Assembly: GCF_026113935.1 (NCBI RefSeq)
Contig: NZ_JAPEUL010000009.1
Coordinates: 888,501-952,500, forward strand
Reading direction: 5' to 3'
Source of the DNA: Marinomonas rhodophyticola
GTDB lineage: Bacteria > Pseudomonadota > Gammaproteobacteria > Pseudomonadales > Marinomonadaceae
Length of the DNA: 64,000 nt
In this document: one piece after another, positions 42,034 to 51,024 of the stretch
How the letters are laid out: every line of letters starts with the position of its first letter
Position numbering within the stretch: position 1 is the stretch's first letter
Program-made: the position numbers and the translations under genes
Notes under the pieces: model-generated
Seen by the model: the letters and a program-made list of their open reading frames with translations, nothing else
The model's database searches: none
What the model was told of the DNA's origin: nothing

Positions 42034-43043
42034 TTATTCCTGATCAGCAAGGCCAACCATACGCATCAATTCCGCGGTGCGATTGGCGTAGCCCCATTCA
42101 TTGTCGTACCAAGCATACAGCTTTACCTGAGTGCCATTGATTACCATGGTGGACAAGGCATCGATAATGCTGGAGCGGGGGTCGGTTTTATAATCCACGG
42201 ACACCAGCGGACGTTCTTCGTACCCCAAAATGTCTTTTAACTCGGTTTCCGATGCGGTTTTTAACAGCTGATTGACTTCTTCTACCGTGGTCTCACGTTC
42301 CACTTCAAACACACAGTCGGTTAACGACGCATTGGCCAAAGGAATGCGCACTGCATGACCGTTTAATTTGCCTGTTAGCTCAGGGAAAATATGTGTAATA
42401 GCCGTTGCAGAGCCGTCGTGGTTGGAATCAAACTCATGCCACAGGCTCTGGCACGGCGCAAATCTTTATGGGGCGCATCAAGAATGGTTTGCGTATTGGT
42501 AATATCGTGGATGGTGGTCATGGAGCCATGTTTGATGCCCAATTTTTCATGAATCACTTTCACCACAGGCGCCAAACAGTTTGTGGTGCAAGACGCCGCC
42601 GTCACAATGGTATGTTGAGCTTTATCGTACAAATGCTGGTTAACCCCCATGACCACATTCAGCACACCGTCTTCTTTTACTGGTGCGGTCACCACAACAC
42701 GTTTCACACCTTGGTCAAGGTAAGCTTGCAGTAGGGCTTTGCTTTTCATTTTGCCACTGGCTTCGATCACCACATCACAGCCAGACCAGTCGGTTTCTGC
42801 GATGGTTTTGTTTTGTGTGCAGACGAGGCGTTGGCCATTCACTATCATCACATTGTCTTGCGCTTGAGCCTGATGATGCCAGCGCCCATGAACTGAGTCG
42901 AAAGTGATCAGATGCGCCAATGTGGCGGCATCGCCAGCGGGATCATTGATTTGTACAAACTCCACGTCATCCCAATCGAATGCCGCTCTAAAAGACAAAC
43001 GCCCCATCCGACCAAAACCGTTAATACCGACCTTAATTGTCAT
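42034..43043 (-). CDS. ArsJ-associated glyceraldehyde-3-phosphate dehydrogenase (one frameshift)
   Basis: Makes 1-arseno-3-phosphoglycerate from glyceraldehyde-3-phosphate and arsenate for export by ArsJ. N-terminal Rossmann motif [18 protein letters not shown]; catalytic cysteine in [10 protein letters not shown] near residue 153; C-terminal [18 protein letters not shown]. The frame breaks near 42412-42414; one extra base restores [18 protein letters not shown] and about 336 residues. It is dedicated to arsenate resistance by context, not the central glycolytic copy. Confidence 0.92.
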
Positions 43044-43150
43044 ACTTACCTCAAATAGAATACAGTAACCAATGAAAAGAGTGAGCCATCAAACATGACA
43101 GGCACTCCCATTTACACGCCCACTTTTAACTTCCTTATGTTGTTTAAATA

Positions 43151-43498
43151 CTATGCGCAGCAAGCGACGGCACGTTCTGGTCTATCCCCCATGCATTGCA
43201 ATTGTTGTTGATTGATAACAAGAAAATCTTCGTTCTGAGTGGCGGTTTCGGATAGAACAGACAAGGCCCACTCAGGCAATGTTTTATTGATACTATAAAA
43301 CACCCATTGACCCTGACGACGGTCTGTTAATAAACCACACTGGCGTAATTGAGCCAGATGACGAGAAATTTTAGGCTGACTTTCGTCAAGGGCCTGCATC
43401 AACTCACAGACGCATAATTCCTTTTCTAAATGAATAAGTAACATGCAGCGTAAGCGCGTTTCGTCAGCGAGACACTTATAAAATTGTATAGGGTTCAA
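43151..43498 (-). CDS. arsR: ArsR/SmtB-family arsenic-responsive repressor
   Basis: Winged-helix repressor of 115 residues. The metalloid site is the pair of cysteines in ELCVCELMQAL at the start of the recognition region. The DNA-binding helix is SQPKISRHLAQLRQCGL. The extra C-terminal cysteines (AVACCA) may take part in sensing. It controls the operon with GAPDH and arsJ. The upstream 60 bases are very AT-rich with repeated ATATATG and a CCATAAG/CTTATGG inverted repeat (43522-43546), possible operator sequence. Confidence 0.92.
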   Translation of the reverse strand: MNPIQFYKCLADETRLRCMLLIHLEKELCVCELMQALDESQPKISRHLAQLRQCGLLTDRRQGQWVFYSINKTLPEWALSVLSETATQNEDFLVINQQQLQCMGDRPERAVACCA

Positions 43499-43701
43499 AG
43501 GATGCTCCTGATGCTACTGAGCCATAAGTCGGCCTAAGCCTTATGGTATTGGCAATGTTAATATATGTGTTTTTTAAAATATATGAAAATTAATATATAT
43601 GGAAAAAAATATAATATCTGTTTTATGTCATCTTTCTGTCATGTACATCTTTCATTATGGGTTTATTCAATTTTAAACAATCCATTTGAGAGGGTACTAC
43701 T

Positions 43702-43998
43702 ATGAACAAAAGCAAACTTCTTATTGCCATCTTGCTAGGCGCTTCTTTGACCGCTTGTGCCACTACGGCGACAGAGTCGTCTATGGCTTCAAAATACGAT
43801 ATTGATGGCTTCAAAACAGAAGTTGAAGACGGCCGTCTTTGGGTATTTAAAGCAGGCTCTGAAGATCTAGCATTCTTTAAAGAGCATGGCGAGCCAGCAA
43901 AACAATTTACCAGCATTGGTTCAGGCCCAAACGGCATGACAGTGAAAGCCGCTAGCCAAGAAACGTTAGATAAATACCTATCTAGCTACAAAAAATAG
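43702..43998 (+). CDS. Small lipoprotein of unknown function
   Basis: A 98-residue protein with a lipoprotein signal peptide (MNKSKLLIAILLGASLTAC; lipobox LTAC, Cys at about 19). The mature part has a compact pattern (YDIDGFKTEVEDGRLWVFKA) with no family I recognise. It is divergent from arsR and ends in a strong terminator. Confidence 0.8.
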   Translation: MNKSKLLIAILLGASLTACATTATESSMASKYDIDGFKTEVEDGRLWVFKAGSEDLAFFKEHGEPAKQFTSIGSGPNGMTVKAASQETLDKYLSSYKK

Positions 43999-44046
43999 GC
44001 AAATATCGGCCGTTTGTGAAAAGCCTATAGCCGCTATTGAATACAA

Positions 44047-44087
44047 ACGCCTCAGCAGAACAAGGGAGTTCTGCTGAGGCGTTTTTT
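44047..44087 (+). terminator. Terminator after the small lipoprotein gene
   Basis: Perfect fifteen-base stem ACGCCTCAGCAGAAC / GTTCTGCTGAGGCGT, loop AAGGGA, then six T. Confidence 0.93.
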
Positions 44088-44132
44088 GTTTCTGAATGTC
44101 TCGCCGTTGACGATGGTTTTTGTAAAGGCGCG

Positions 44133-45155
44133 TCAAGGGTTTATGTAGATACTCTGTTTAAGCGCAAGCTTTTTATGCTCATCACTGAATAATTTTGAGG
44201 AGTCATAGGGTGTGTTTAATTTTAAACACGCCCATATCCCTGTTAACATTTTACGCATAACTGCGCACATGGCTTGTATCTTTTTCTTACCTCGTGCGAC
44301 TAATGCCTCGTAAAACGCTTTTACATTTGGGTCATGACGTACAGCCGACATGGCAGGCATAAAGAGCGCGCTACGCAAATAAGCATTTCCAGCCTTACTG
44401 AGTCTACCTGGACGGTTGAGACTGCTACCAGATTGGTTAAGTCGGACATCCAAACCTGCATAGCGACTAACCTGATTGGCCTTAAGTGTTTCAGGTAAAA
44501 TAATCAGCTCTCCTAGCATCGCAATAGCAGAGACTTCTCCAATGCCCTTAGCCGCTAGAATATTATTAAATTGCTGTGCTATTTCAGTATCGCTTTTAAT
44601 CATTTCTAGGGCTGCCATTCGCAAGCGTTGAATACGACTTTCTAGGTACGCAATGCCATCTTGCTCATCATGGATGACTAGATCAGAGGTGTCTTCATAA
44701 GATTTCATAGCATGTAAGCGGTTCTTCGCTTTGGTGCAATCATCTGTTAAACGATTGATCTGCCTTGATATATCTCGTATTTTTAATTTATTTTTCTGGG
44801 GAGGCGTTCACTTTTCAGGTGCCATTCGTTGTGCATATTCAGCCAGTAAGCCAGCATCAATATTATCAGTTTTGCTGTGTTCTAGTTTTATTTGAGCGAA
44901 GTGGTTAAAGCTTTTAGGGTTAATCACACTGATAGGTATGTCGGCATCATGAAGCGCGACAGCTAAATCCAAATAATAGATTCCAGTGGCTTCCATAACG
45001 ACAGATTGCGGCGCATGTTGTTGCAGGAGAGTAAGTATTTCTGTTCGCCCATTTGGCGTCTGCTCAAAGGTTTTTACTAGACTATTTTTATTGTCATGGC
45101 GTATGACAAGGTCAACGGTTTTTGCTGCGATATCAATACCTACAAATGTGCTCAT
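44133..45155 (-). pseudogene. IS110-family transposase with an in-frame stop
   Basis: DEDD-type transposase of 340 codons. N-terminal RuvC-like domain: MSTFVGIDIAAKTVDLV (first Asp), VVMEATGIYY (Glu), KTDNIDAGLLAEYA (Asp pair). The C-terminal Tnp_20 domain contains LNQSGSSLNRPGRLSKAGNA with the catalytic serine region. At 44808-44810 the codon is TGA after APEK; the same frame continues without a gap (TPPQKNKLKIRDISRQ). A single TGG-to-TGA change would explain it. No homopolymer is involved, so it may be a true nonsense mutation. Confidence 0.9.
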
Positions 45156-45350
45156 AATTTGCGTACTCGCTAATTTGGTTGGATAATAATTATCGGTTCC
45201 CGACCTCGCACTTTTTTACCGCTCAACCTTGTAACGCGAAGTCACTTAAGTGTGCTTCTTGATACTCTTCGAGATGAGTAAATGAGGCGGGAGCCACTCT
45301 ACACGCGAGGTCAGTACACTGCCTCAAGGTCGCCGCGGCCTCCCGATAAT
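45156..45350 (-). ncRNA. Candidate IS110 bridge RNA region
   Basis: Non-coding leader of the transposase. In the transposase sense it has an outer stem CGGGAG / CTCCCG closing a loop with GAGG...CCTC pairing (45287-45345), and a second hairpin GAAG...CACTTAAGTG...CTTC (45238-45262). IS110 elements are known to encode a bridge RNA upstream of the transposase. The hairpins are seen; the RNA itself is inferred. Confidence 0.5.
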
Positions 45351-45379
45351 GGTTAAATAATACACCTCAATAACCATTA
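45347..45379. repeat. Inverted repeat at the outer edge of the IS110 leader
   Basis: Perfect nine-base arms TAATGGTTA / TAACCATTA with a fifteen-base loop, between the candidate bridge RNA and the REP element. It could mark the element end or an older target structure. Confidence 0.5.
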
Positions 45380-45390
45380 AATTCATCATA

Positions 45391-45460
45391 CAAGGTCGTG
45401 CTTTAGCGCGACAAGGGCCTTTGTAATTTTTGACGGCCTAAAGGCGCGACTAACAAGGTC
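45391..45460. repeat. REP-like element
   Basis: Left arm GGTCGTGCTTTAGCGCGACA and right arm (reverse) TAGTCGCGCCTTTAGGCCGTCA form an imperfect palindrome related to the copies at 1208 and 60723. The rest of the gap to glmU (45461-45703) shows no gene; two TTGTGAC repeats at 45606-45627 may be regulatory. Confidence 0.65.
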
Positions 45461-45703
45461 GATAGACACCATGGAGTGGCAATCTTAATAGGCCTGAGTT
45501 TATGTTGTTTTTGGTTAATTTTTTCATGACAATCTTTGTTTTAAATGCCTCTGAAATACCAATAAATCATCGACTTACCGTGTTTGGTGAAAAAATGTCA
45601 TTTTTTTGTGACAATTTGGGTTGTGACGTTTTTTGCAACAGGGTCTAATAGCGTCCATAGATAATTTATTCATTATTTCAAGACGCCAATACAAGGACGC
45701 TTC

Positions 45704-47065
45704 ATGACTCAGGACATCGTAATTCTGGCTGCCGGAAAGGGCAGCCGAATGAAATCCACTTTTTCTAAGGTACTGCATAAAGTTGGCGGTATCGCCATGG
45801 TAAGACGGGTGTTAATGACCGCCAGCACCCTGCCAGAAGCCAAATTGCATCTTGTTGTCGGCCATCAAGGTGAGCAGGTCGAAGCCAATTGTCAGGATTT
45901 TTCGGCCAATATTGTTTGGCAGCATGATCCACAAGGTACGGGCGATGCTTTGCGCCGTGTTGCTCCTTTTTTACAAGCCGACGGTGCCACATTAACCTTA
46001 TACGGTGATGTTCCTCTGATTCGAGCTTCAACATTGGAAAAAATGACGGCTTTATCAACACCAAATACCTTGGTTTTACTGACTATATCTCTCGATAATC
46101 CAACAGGTTACGGCCGTATCGTACGGGATGCTCAGGGTAAAGTGACTGCCATTGTTGAGCAAAAAGACGCCTCACCAAGTCAGCTTGCTATCACAGAAGT
46201 GAACACGGGGATTTTATTGGCGCCCAATAACCATCTGCAGACTTGGCTTGCGGCGCTAACCAATAACAACGCCCAAGGTGAGTATTACCTGACCGATGTG
46301 ATTGCCATGGCCGCTCGTGATGGTGTGGATATCGTCACAGTGAATCCTGAAAACGCAGCGGAAGTGGCGGGCGTCAACGACCGAGTACAATTAGCCGCAT
46401 TAGAAAGAGAGCTGCAACATCAGCAGGCCATCCATCTGATGCAAAACGGTGCCACCTTATTGGACCCATCTCGCATTGATGTGCGCGGTGAATTGACCAC
46501 AGGCCATGACGTTGTGATAGACGTAAACTGTGTGTTCGAAGGCAAAGTGGTATTGGGCAATGGCGTTGAAATTGGCCCTAACTGCCACCTAAAAGACTGC
46601 ATCATTGGCGATAACACCGTCATTAAAAGCCATACTTTAATAGACGATAGCCAAGTGGGTGAGTCTTGTGACATTGGGCCTTTTGCGCGTTTGCGTCCTG
46701 GCACACAGTTATCGAACAATGCCAAAATCGGCAATTTTGTTGAAACCAAAAAAGCGCGAATTGGCGAAGGCAGTAAGGTCAATCATTTGAGTTACATTGG
46801 CGATACCGACATGGGTGCCAATGTAAACGTAGGTGCCGGAACGATTACGTGCAATTACGACGGCGTGAATAAACATCTCACACAGGTCGCCGATAACGTA
46901 TTTATTGGCTCTAATACTTCGCTTGTTGCTCCGGTACAAATTGCCGAAGGGGCGACGATCGCAGCGGGTTCGACCATCACTAAACAAGTCGGTGAGAAGC
47001 AACTTGCGTTTGCCAGAGCGAGGCAAACTAACAAAGACAATTGGCCTAGACCTGTTAAAAAGTAA
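45704..47065 (+). CDS. glmU: Bifunctional GlmU: glucosamine-1-P acetyltransferase / GlcNAc-1-P uridyltransferase
   Basis: Makes UDP-GlcNAc for peptidoglycan and LPS in two steps. The N-terminal nucleotidyltransferase domain (about 1-225) shows ILAAGKGSRMKS, QGTGDALRR and YGDVPLI. The C-terminal left-handed beta-helix (about 250-453) shows hexapeptide repeats, RLRPGTQL, NFVETKKARIGEGSKVNHLS and AGTITCNYDGVNKH. It is 453 residues and intact. The usual upstream atp operon is not here; an IS110 element and a REP lie upstream. It is followed by glmS after 114 bases. Confidence 0.96.
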   Translation: MTQDIVILAAGKGSRMKSTFSKVLHKVGGIAMVRRVLMTASTLPEAKLHLVVGHQGEQVEANCQDFSANIVWQHDPQGTGDALRRVAPFLQADGATLTLYGDVPLIRASTLEKMTALSTPNTLVLLTISLDNPTGYGRIVRDAQGKVTAIVEQKDASPSQLAITEVNTGILLAPNNHLQTWLAALTNNNAQGEYYLTDVIAMAARDGVDIVTVNPENAAEVAGVNDRVQLAALERELQHQQAIHLMQNGATLLDPSRIDVRGELTTGHDVVIDVNCVFEGKVVLGNGVEIGPNCHLKDCIIGDNTVIKSHTLIDDSQVGESCDIGPFARLRPGTQLSNNAKIGNFVETKKARIGEGSKVNHLSYIGDTDMGANVNVGAGTITCNYDGVNKHLTQVADNVFIGSNTSLVAPVQIAEGATIAAGSTITKQVGEKQLAFARARQTNKDNWPRPVKK

Positions 47066-47179
47066 CGGCTCTCTAAGTGAAAAGGGGCAGGTCCCCTAAA
47101 CGAAACGATTTCTCGAACTAAATGACACTGTATTTTTAAGGGATCTGATCCTTTAGCAGACTTAAAAAAGGACTCTCAC

Positions 47180-49006
47180 ATGTGCGGAATAGTTGGCGCC
47201 ATTGCACGCCGTAATGTATCAAAAATTCTTATCGAAGGGCTTAGCCGCTTAGAATACCGTGGTTATGATTCTTCTGGTGTGGCAATTAACAACGAAGAAG
47301 GTGTGTATTCACACCGTGCCGTAGGCAAAGTGCAAGCACTGAAAGACAAGTTTGAAGCGCAACCCCTCGATGGCAAAATGGGCATCGCGCATACTCGTTG
47401 GGCCACCCATGGCAAACCGACAGAAGCTAATGCTCACCCGCATTTTTCCGGTGATGATCTTGCTTTGGTGCACAACGGTATTATTGAAAATCACGAACCC
47501 TTGCGCCGCGAATTGAAAGAAAAAGGCTATGAATTCAGATCCGAGACCGATACCGAAGTTATTGTTCACCTCATTCACGATGCGATGAAAACGCAGCCGG
47601 ATTTATTAAAAGCCGTGCAAACCACATTAACCAAATTACACGGCGCCTTTGCGATTGGCGTGGTACAAAAAGACGACAATGAACGTTTCATTGCGGCTCG
47701 TAAAGGCAGTCCGTTGGTGGTTGGTGTGGGGATAGAAGAAAACTTCGTCGCTTCCGATCAATTGGCCTTATTGCACGTGACTGACCAGTTTATCTTCCTA
47801 GAAGAAGGTGATGTGGTTGAAGTCAGCCGCGATAGTGTGTCTATTTATGACTCAAACGGTGACTTGCAAAAACGTCCAATCAGTGTGTTTAACCACAACA
47901 TTGATGCCACGGACAAAGGCGAATTTCGCCACTACATGATAAAAGAAATCTACGAACAGCCGAAAGTCATTAGCGCTTGTTTGGAAGGCCGCATCAGTGA
48001 AAGCAAAGTGCTAACGAGCTGTTTTGGCGCCGACTCTGCTTTCTTAAAAGAAGTCGAAAATGTTCACATCGTTGCATGTGGTACCAGTTATCACGCTGGT
48101 ATGGTGGCAAAATATTGGATCGAAGACCTCGCGGGCATACCGTGCAGTGTCGAAGTCGCCAGTGAATACCGTTATCGCAAAGTGGCCGTGCCAAAGAACA
48201 CCTTATTTTTGACCCTGTCACAATCTGGCGAGACCGCCGATACTTTAGCGGCGTTGCGCATGGCAAAAGAACTGGGCTATTTAACGACATTGGCGATCTG
48301 TAACGTGCCATCCAGTACCTTGGTGCGCGAATCTGCCTTGACTCTTCTTACCAATGCTGGCCCAGAAATCGGGGTGGCATCTACCAAAGCCTTTACCACT
48401 CAACTAACAGCGTTGTTGATCACCAGCGTTGCCATTGCCGTGGAAAATGGGTTGTCTGCTGAAAAAGAGAAAGAGCTAGTGCAAGCCTTACGCTCATTGC
48501 CAGCTCACGTGAACGCAGCACTATTACAAGATGCCCATATTAAGGAAGTGGCTGATCGTTTTGCTAACAAGCACAATGCTTTGTTCTTAGGTCGCGGCAC
48601 CATGTACCCTATCGCGTTGGAAGGCTCATTGAAACTCAAAGAGATTTCCTACATTCACGCTGAAGCTTACCCAGCGGGTGAACTCAAGCACGGCCCATTG
48701 GCTTTAGTTGATGAAGACATGCCAATTATTGCCCTCGTTCCTCACAACGACATGCTGGACAAACTCAAGTCTAACTTGCAAGAAGTAGCAGCCCGCGGTG
48801 GTGAATTGTATGTCTTTGCAGACAAGGACACAGACCTACATAACGAAGACAACATCATCTTCACTGAAGTGCCAAAAGTAGACAGTATTTTAGAACCGAT
48901 TGTTCACACCATTCCATTACAGCTATTGTCCTACCATGTCGCTGTGGTCAAAGGTACAGACGTAGACCAACCACGTAACCTAGCGAAATCCGTTACGGTG
49001 GAATAA
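47180..49006 (+). CDS. glmS: Glutamine-fructose-6-phosphate aminotransferase (isomerizing)
   Basis: Makes glucosamine-6-phosphate from fructose-6-phosphate and glutamine, the entry to amino-sugar synthesis. N-terminal Ntn glutaminase with Cys at position 2 (MCGIVGAIARRNVSKILIEG) and GIAHTRWATHG. Two SIS isomerase domains (VACGTSYHAGMVAKYW, TLSQSGETADT, ASTKAFTTQ) and the C-terminal DQPRNLAKSVTVE. It is 608 residues and intact. It probably shares transcription with glmU. Confidence 0.96.
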   Translation: MCGIVGAIARRNVSKILIEGLSRLEYRGYDSSGVAINNEEGVYSHRAVGKVQALKDKFEAQPLDGKMGIAHTRWATHGKPTEANAHPHFSGDDLALVHNGIIENHEPLRRELKEKGYEFRSETDTEVIVHLIHDAMKTQPDLLKAVQTTLTKLHGAFAIGVVQKDDNERFIAARKGSPLVVGVGIEENFVASDQLALLHVTDQFIFLEEGDVVEVSRDSVSIYDSNGDLQKRPISVFNHNIDATDKGEFRHYMIKEIYEQPKVISACLEGRISESKVLTSCFGADSAFLKEVENVHIVACGTSYHAGMVAKYWIEDLAGIPCSVEVASEYRYRKVAVPKNTLFLTLSQSGETADTLAALRMAKELGYLTTLAICNVPSSTLVRESALTLLTNAGPEIGVASTKAFTTQLTALLITSVAIAVENGLSAEKEKELVQALRSLPAHVNAALLQDAHIKEVADRFANKHNALFLGRGTMYPIALEGSLKLKEISYIHAEAYPAGELKHGPLALVDEDMPIIALVPHNDMLDKLKSNLQEVAARGGELYVFADKDTDLHNEDNIIFTEVPKVDSILEPIVHTIPLQLLSYHVAVVKGTDVDQPRNLAKSVTVE

Positions 49007-49105
49007 GGCGTTAAATCAAGGATGTAATAGAGTAGAAACGTAAGTTAAAGACGGTCGTGAGTTGGTGCTATAACAACATTTATCGCTAAAATTTTATAAA
49101 ACAGA

Positions 49106-49147
49106 AGACACCATAACGGATTACTGACCATTATGGTGTCTTTTTTT
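49106..49147 (+). terminator. Terminator after glmS
   Basis: Perfect eleven-base stem AGACACCATAA / TTATGGTGTCT with a fourteen-base loop and a T7 run. Confidence 0.88.
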
Positions 49148-49296
49148 GGTGATTATTTAGAAAAAAGTAGACGAAAAGGTATCCATTCTTATTTATTTTA
49201 TCTGATAGGTAACAGCATGTAAGACACCATAGTTTTATTGCAATGCTTCCTCTATACTCCGCGAATCTCCCATCCTCATAATAGGAATGGCTTCAA

Positions 49297-50682
49297 ATGC
49301 AACACTCAACAAGTACCGAAAATGAAGTCACACGACTCAGAGCCTTACAAGAATTGGGACTTCTTGATTTACCTGATGATGATCGTTTTGACCGTATCAC
49401 CCGCCTTGCCAAAACCCTATTTGATACACCTATTGTATTTATCAGTTTTGTGGGGAAGGAACAGCAGTTTTTGAAATCCAGTATTGGCACAGACATTACC
49501 TGTATACCTAAAAACCTTTCTTTCTGTCGCTATGCTATTGAACAAAATCGGTTAATGATTGTAGAAGACGCCTTATTAGATGAGCGCTTTAAAACCAATC
49601 CATTGGTCACAGGTGAACCTTACATTCGTTTTTATGCTGGTGCCGTGCTTAGGTCCTATGATCAATACGCAATCGGTACTCTGTGCATTGTTGACACTAA
49701 GCCACGTGTGTTAACCGAGCACGAGCAGACCTTGTTGTTAGACTTGGCACAAGGTGCTCAAAATGAACTTCATCTCCATTACATGAACGCCTTGCAGCAA
49801 GAAAATAAGCGTTTATCTTGGATCAGTGGACAAATATCCAATGGTGTCTTGTACACAGACGTCAATAAAAGAGTGGTGTGGTGTAACGAAGGATTCAGTC
49901 GTTTATCTGGCTACCATATTGATGAGCTAAGAGGCAAAAAACCGAGCGAAGTACTTCAGGGACCTGAAACCTCCAATAAGACCATTCAAAAATTAAGACG
50001 ACAGATAGACAAAGGTTGGCCTTTCGAAGCCGACATTCTTAATTACAACAAAAGTGGTAAAGCCTATTGGGTACATTTATATGGTGTACCACTACGAGGA
50101 GATAATGGAGAAATTTTTGGCTATATCGCTATACAGCATGATGTGACTGCAAAAATGAATCGCTACCTTGAGTTAAAAAAATTGGCTTATATCGACGAAT
50201 TAACCGGCTTAGCGAATCGAAGATACTTAGACGAGCGTCTAGATCAACTCATAACGCCCGTTTCGCTTAATAACCAGCTAGCGCTTTTTATAATTGATCT
50301 CAATGGTTTTAAACGCATCAACGACACGTTTGGTCACCCAGCGGGAGACGAAGTCTTGGCAGAGGTTGCGTCTCGGTTAATCAACGTGACCAAGCAAGAA
50401 GATATTACGGCAAGATTGGGAGGTGACGAATTTGCCATAGTGATCAGTGATATCACTCAATACCAAGTGACACAACTTTGTGAACGCTTGCTCAAATTAT
50501 GTTTAGAGCCTGTGTTATTAGAAACAGGCGATGAAGTGTCGTTTGGTATGAGCATTGGAGTCGCACGTTATCCTGAGGATGCCACCACGGCAAAAGCCTT
50601 GTTTCATCTAGCCGACCAAGCCATGTTTCAAGCGAAAAAGAATGAAACTGGAGCGTCTATTCATACGGAGCTGAATGAATAG
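49297..50682 (+). CDS. Diguanylate cyclase with GAF and PAS sensor domains
   Basis: Cytoplasmic c-di-GMP synthase of 461 residues. GAF domain (about 20-165; ITRLAKTLFDTPIVFISFVG), PAS domain with PAC (about 170-285; ISNGVLYTDVNKRVVWCNEG, IAIQHDVTAK), then GGDEF domain (about 295-455; DELTGLANRR, LGGDEFAIV). The GGDEF signature is intact, so activity is likely. No clear RxxD inhibitory site precedes it. No transmembrane segment is seen. It is monocistronic with its own terminator. Confidence 0.92.
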   Translation: MQHSTSTENEVTRLRALQELGLLDLPDDDRFDRITRLAKTLFDTPIVFISFVGKEQQFLKSSIGTDITCIPKNLSFCRYAIEQNRLMIVEDALLDERFKTNPLVTGEPYIRFYAGAVLRSYDQYAIGTLCIVDTKPRVLTEHEQTLLLDLAQGAQNELHLHYMNALQQENKRLSWISGQISNGVLYTDVNKRVVWCNEGFSRLSGYHIDELRGKKPSEVLQGPETSNKTIQKLRRQIDKGWPFEADILNYNKSGKAYWVHLYGVPLRGDNGEIFGYIAIQHDVTAKMNRYLELKKLAYIDELTGLANRRYLDERLDQLITPVSLNNQLALFIIDLNGFKRINDTFGHPAGDEVLAEVASRLINVTKQEDITARLGGDEFAIVISDITQYQVTQLCERLLKLCLEPVLLETGDEVSFGMSIGVARYPEDATTAKALFHLADQAMFQAKKNETGASIHTELNE

Positions 50683-50714
50683 AGTAAGTCGGATCAATCA
50701 GTATGTCTTACGGA

Positions 50715-50737
50715 TATTCTTCGAAGAATACTTTTTT
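50715..50737 (+). terminator. Terminator after the GAF-PAS-GGDEF gene
   Basis: Perfect palindrome TATTCTTCGAAGAATA (TTCG-type loop), followed by C and six T. Confidence 0.8.
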
Positions 50738-50909
50738 GATGGTGATTCATATTAATTTGCTGTTCTTTTGTATGGTTTTTTTAAAGGCAGATGTGATTTT
50801 AATTTCTAAGATATATCGATAAAATATATAACTATGGTGTAAAACACTAAATCCTTGTTGAGGTTTGTTTTTAATGACAGGTATTTAATTTAAAAGATAT
50901 TGCGTATTT

Positions 50910-50948
50910 ATTTCGTCTTCTTAAAAGGGTCTATTAAGAAGACGAAAT
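50910..50948. other. Strong isolated hairpin upstream of the chemoreceptor gene
   Basis: Perfect fifteen-base arms ATTTCGTCTTCTTAA / TTAAGAAGACGAAAT around a nine-base loop, 76 bases before the chemoreceptor start and 170 bases after the previous terminator. No T run follows, so it is not a standard terminator. The rest of 50683-51024 is AT-rich with no gene seen. Confidence 0.6.
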
Positions 50949-51024
50949 GAGATTGCTTAATGATAAGTCGTTCTTAGGTGAGCTAGAAAAATAATACTAA
51001 CGACTAAATGAGTACAGGTGAATT

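Larger units (their letters stand above)
44133..45380 (-). mobile_element. IS110-family insertion sequence, ends not resolved
   Basis: Transposase gene plus a long non-coding leader of about 200 bases, as IS110 elements have. Like other members it shows no terminal inverted repeats, so exact ends cannot be fixed. It sits between the lipoprotein terminator and a REP-like element at 45391; fragments similar to REP (AAAGGCGCG) occur on both sides, so insertion into a REP is possible. Confidence 0.6.

Noticed and set aside
47066-47179. GGGGCAGGTCCCC and AAGGGATCTGATCCTTT in the glmU-glmS gap as a terminator or riboswitch
   Set aside because: Stems are short and not followed by a T run; no glmS ribozyme is expected in this group.
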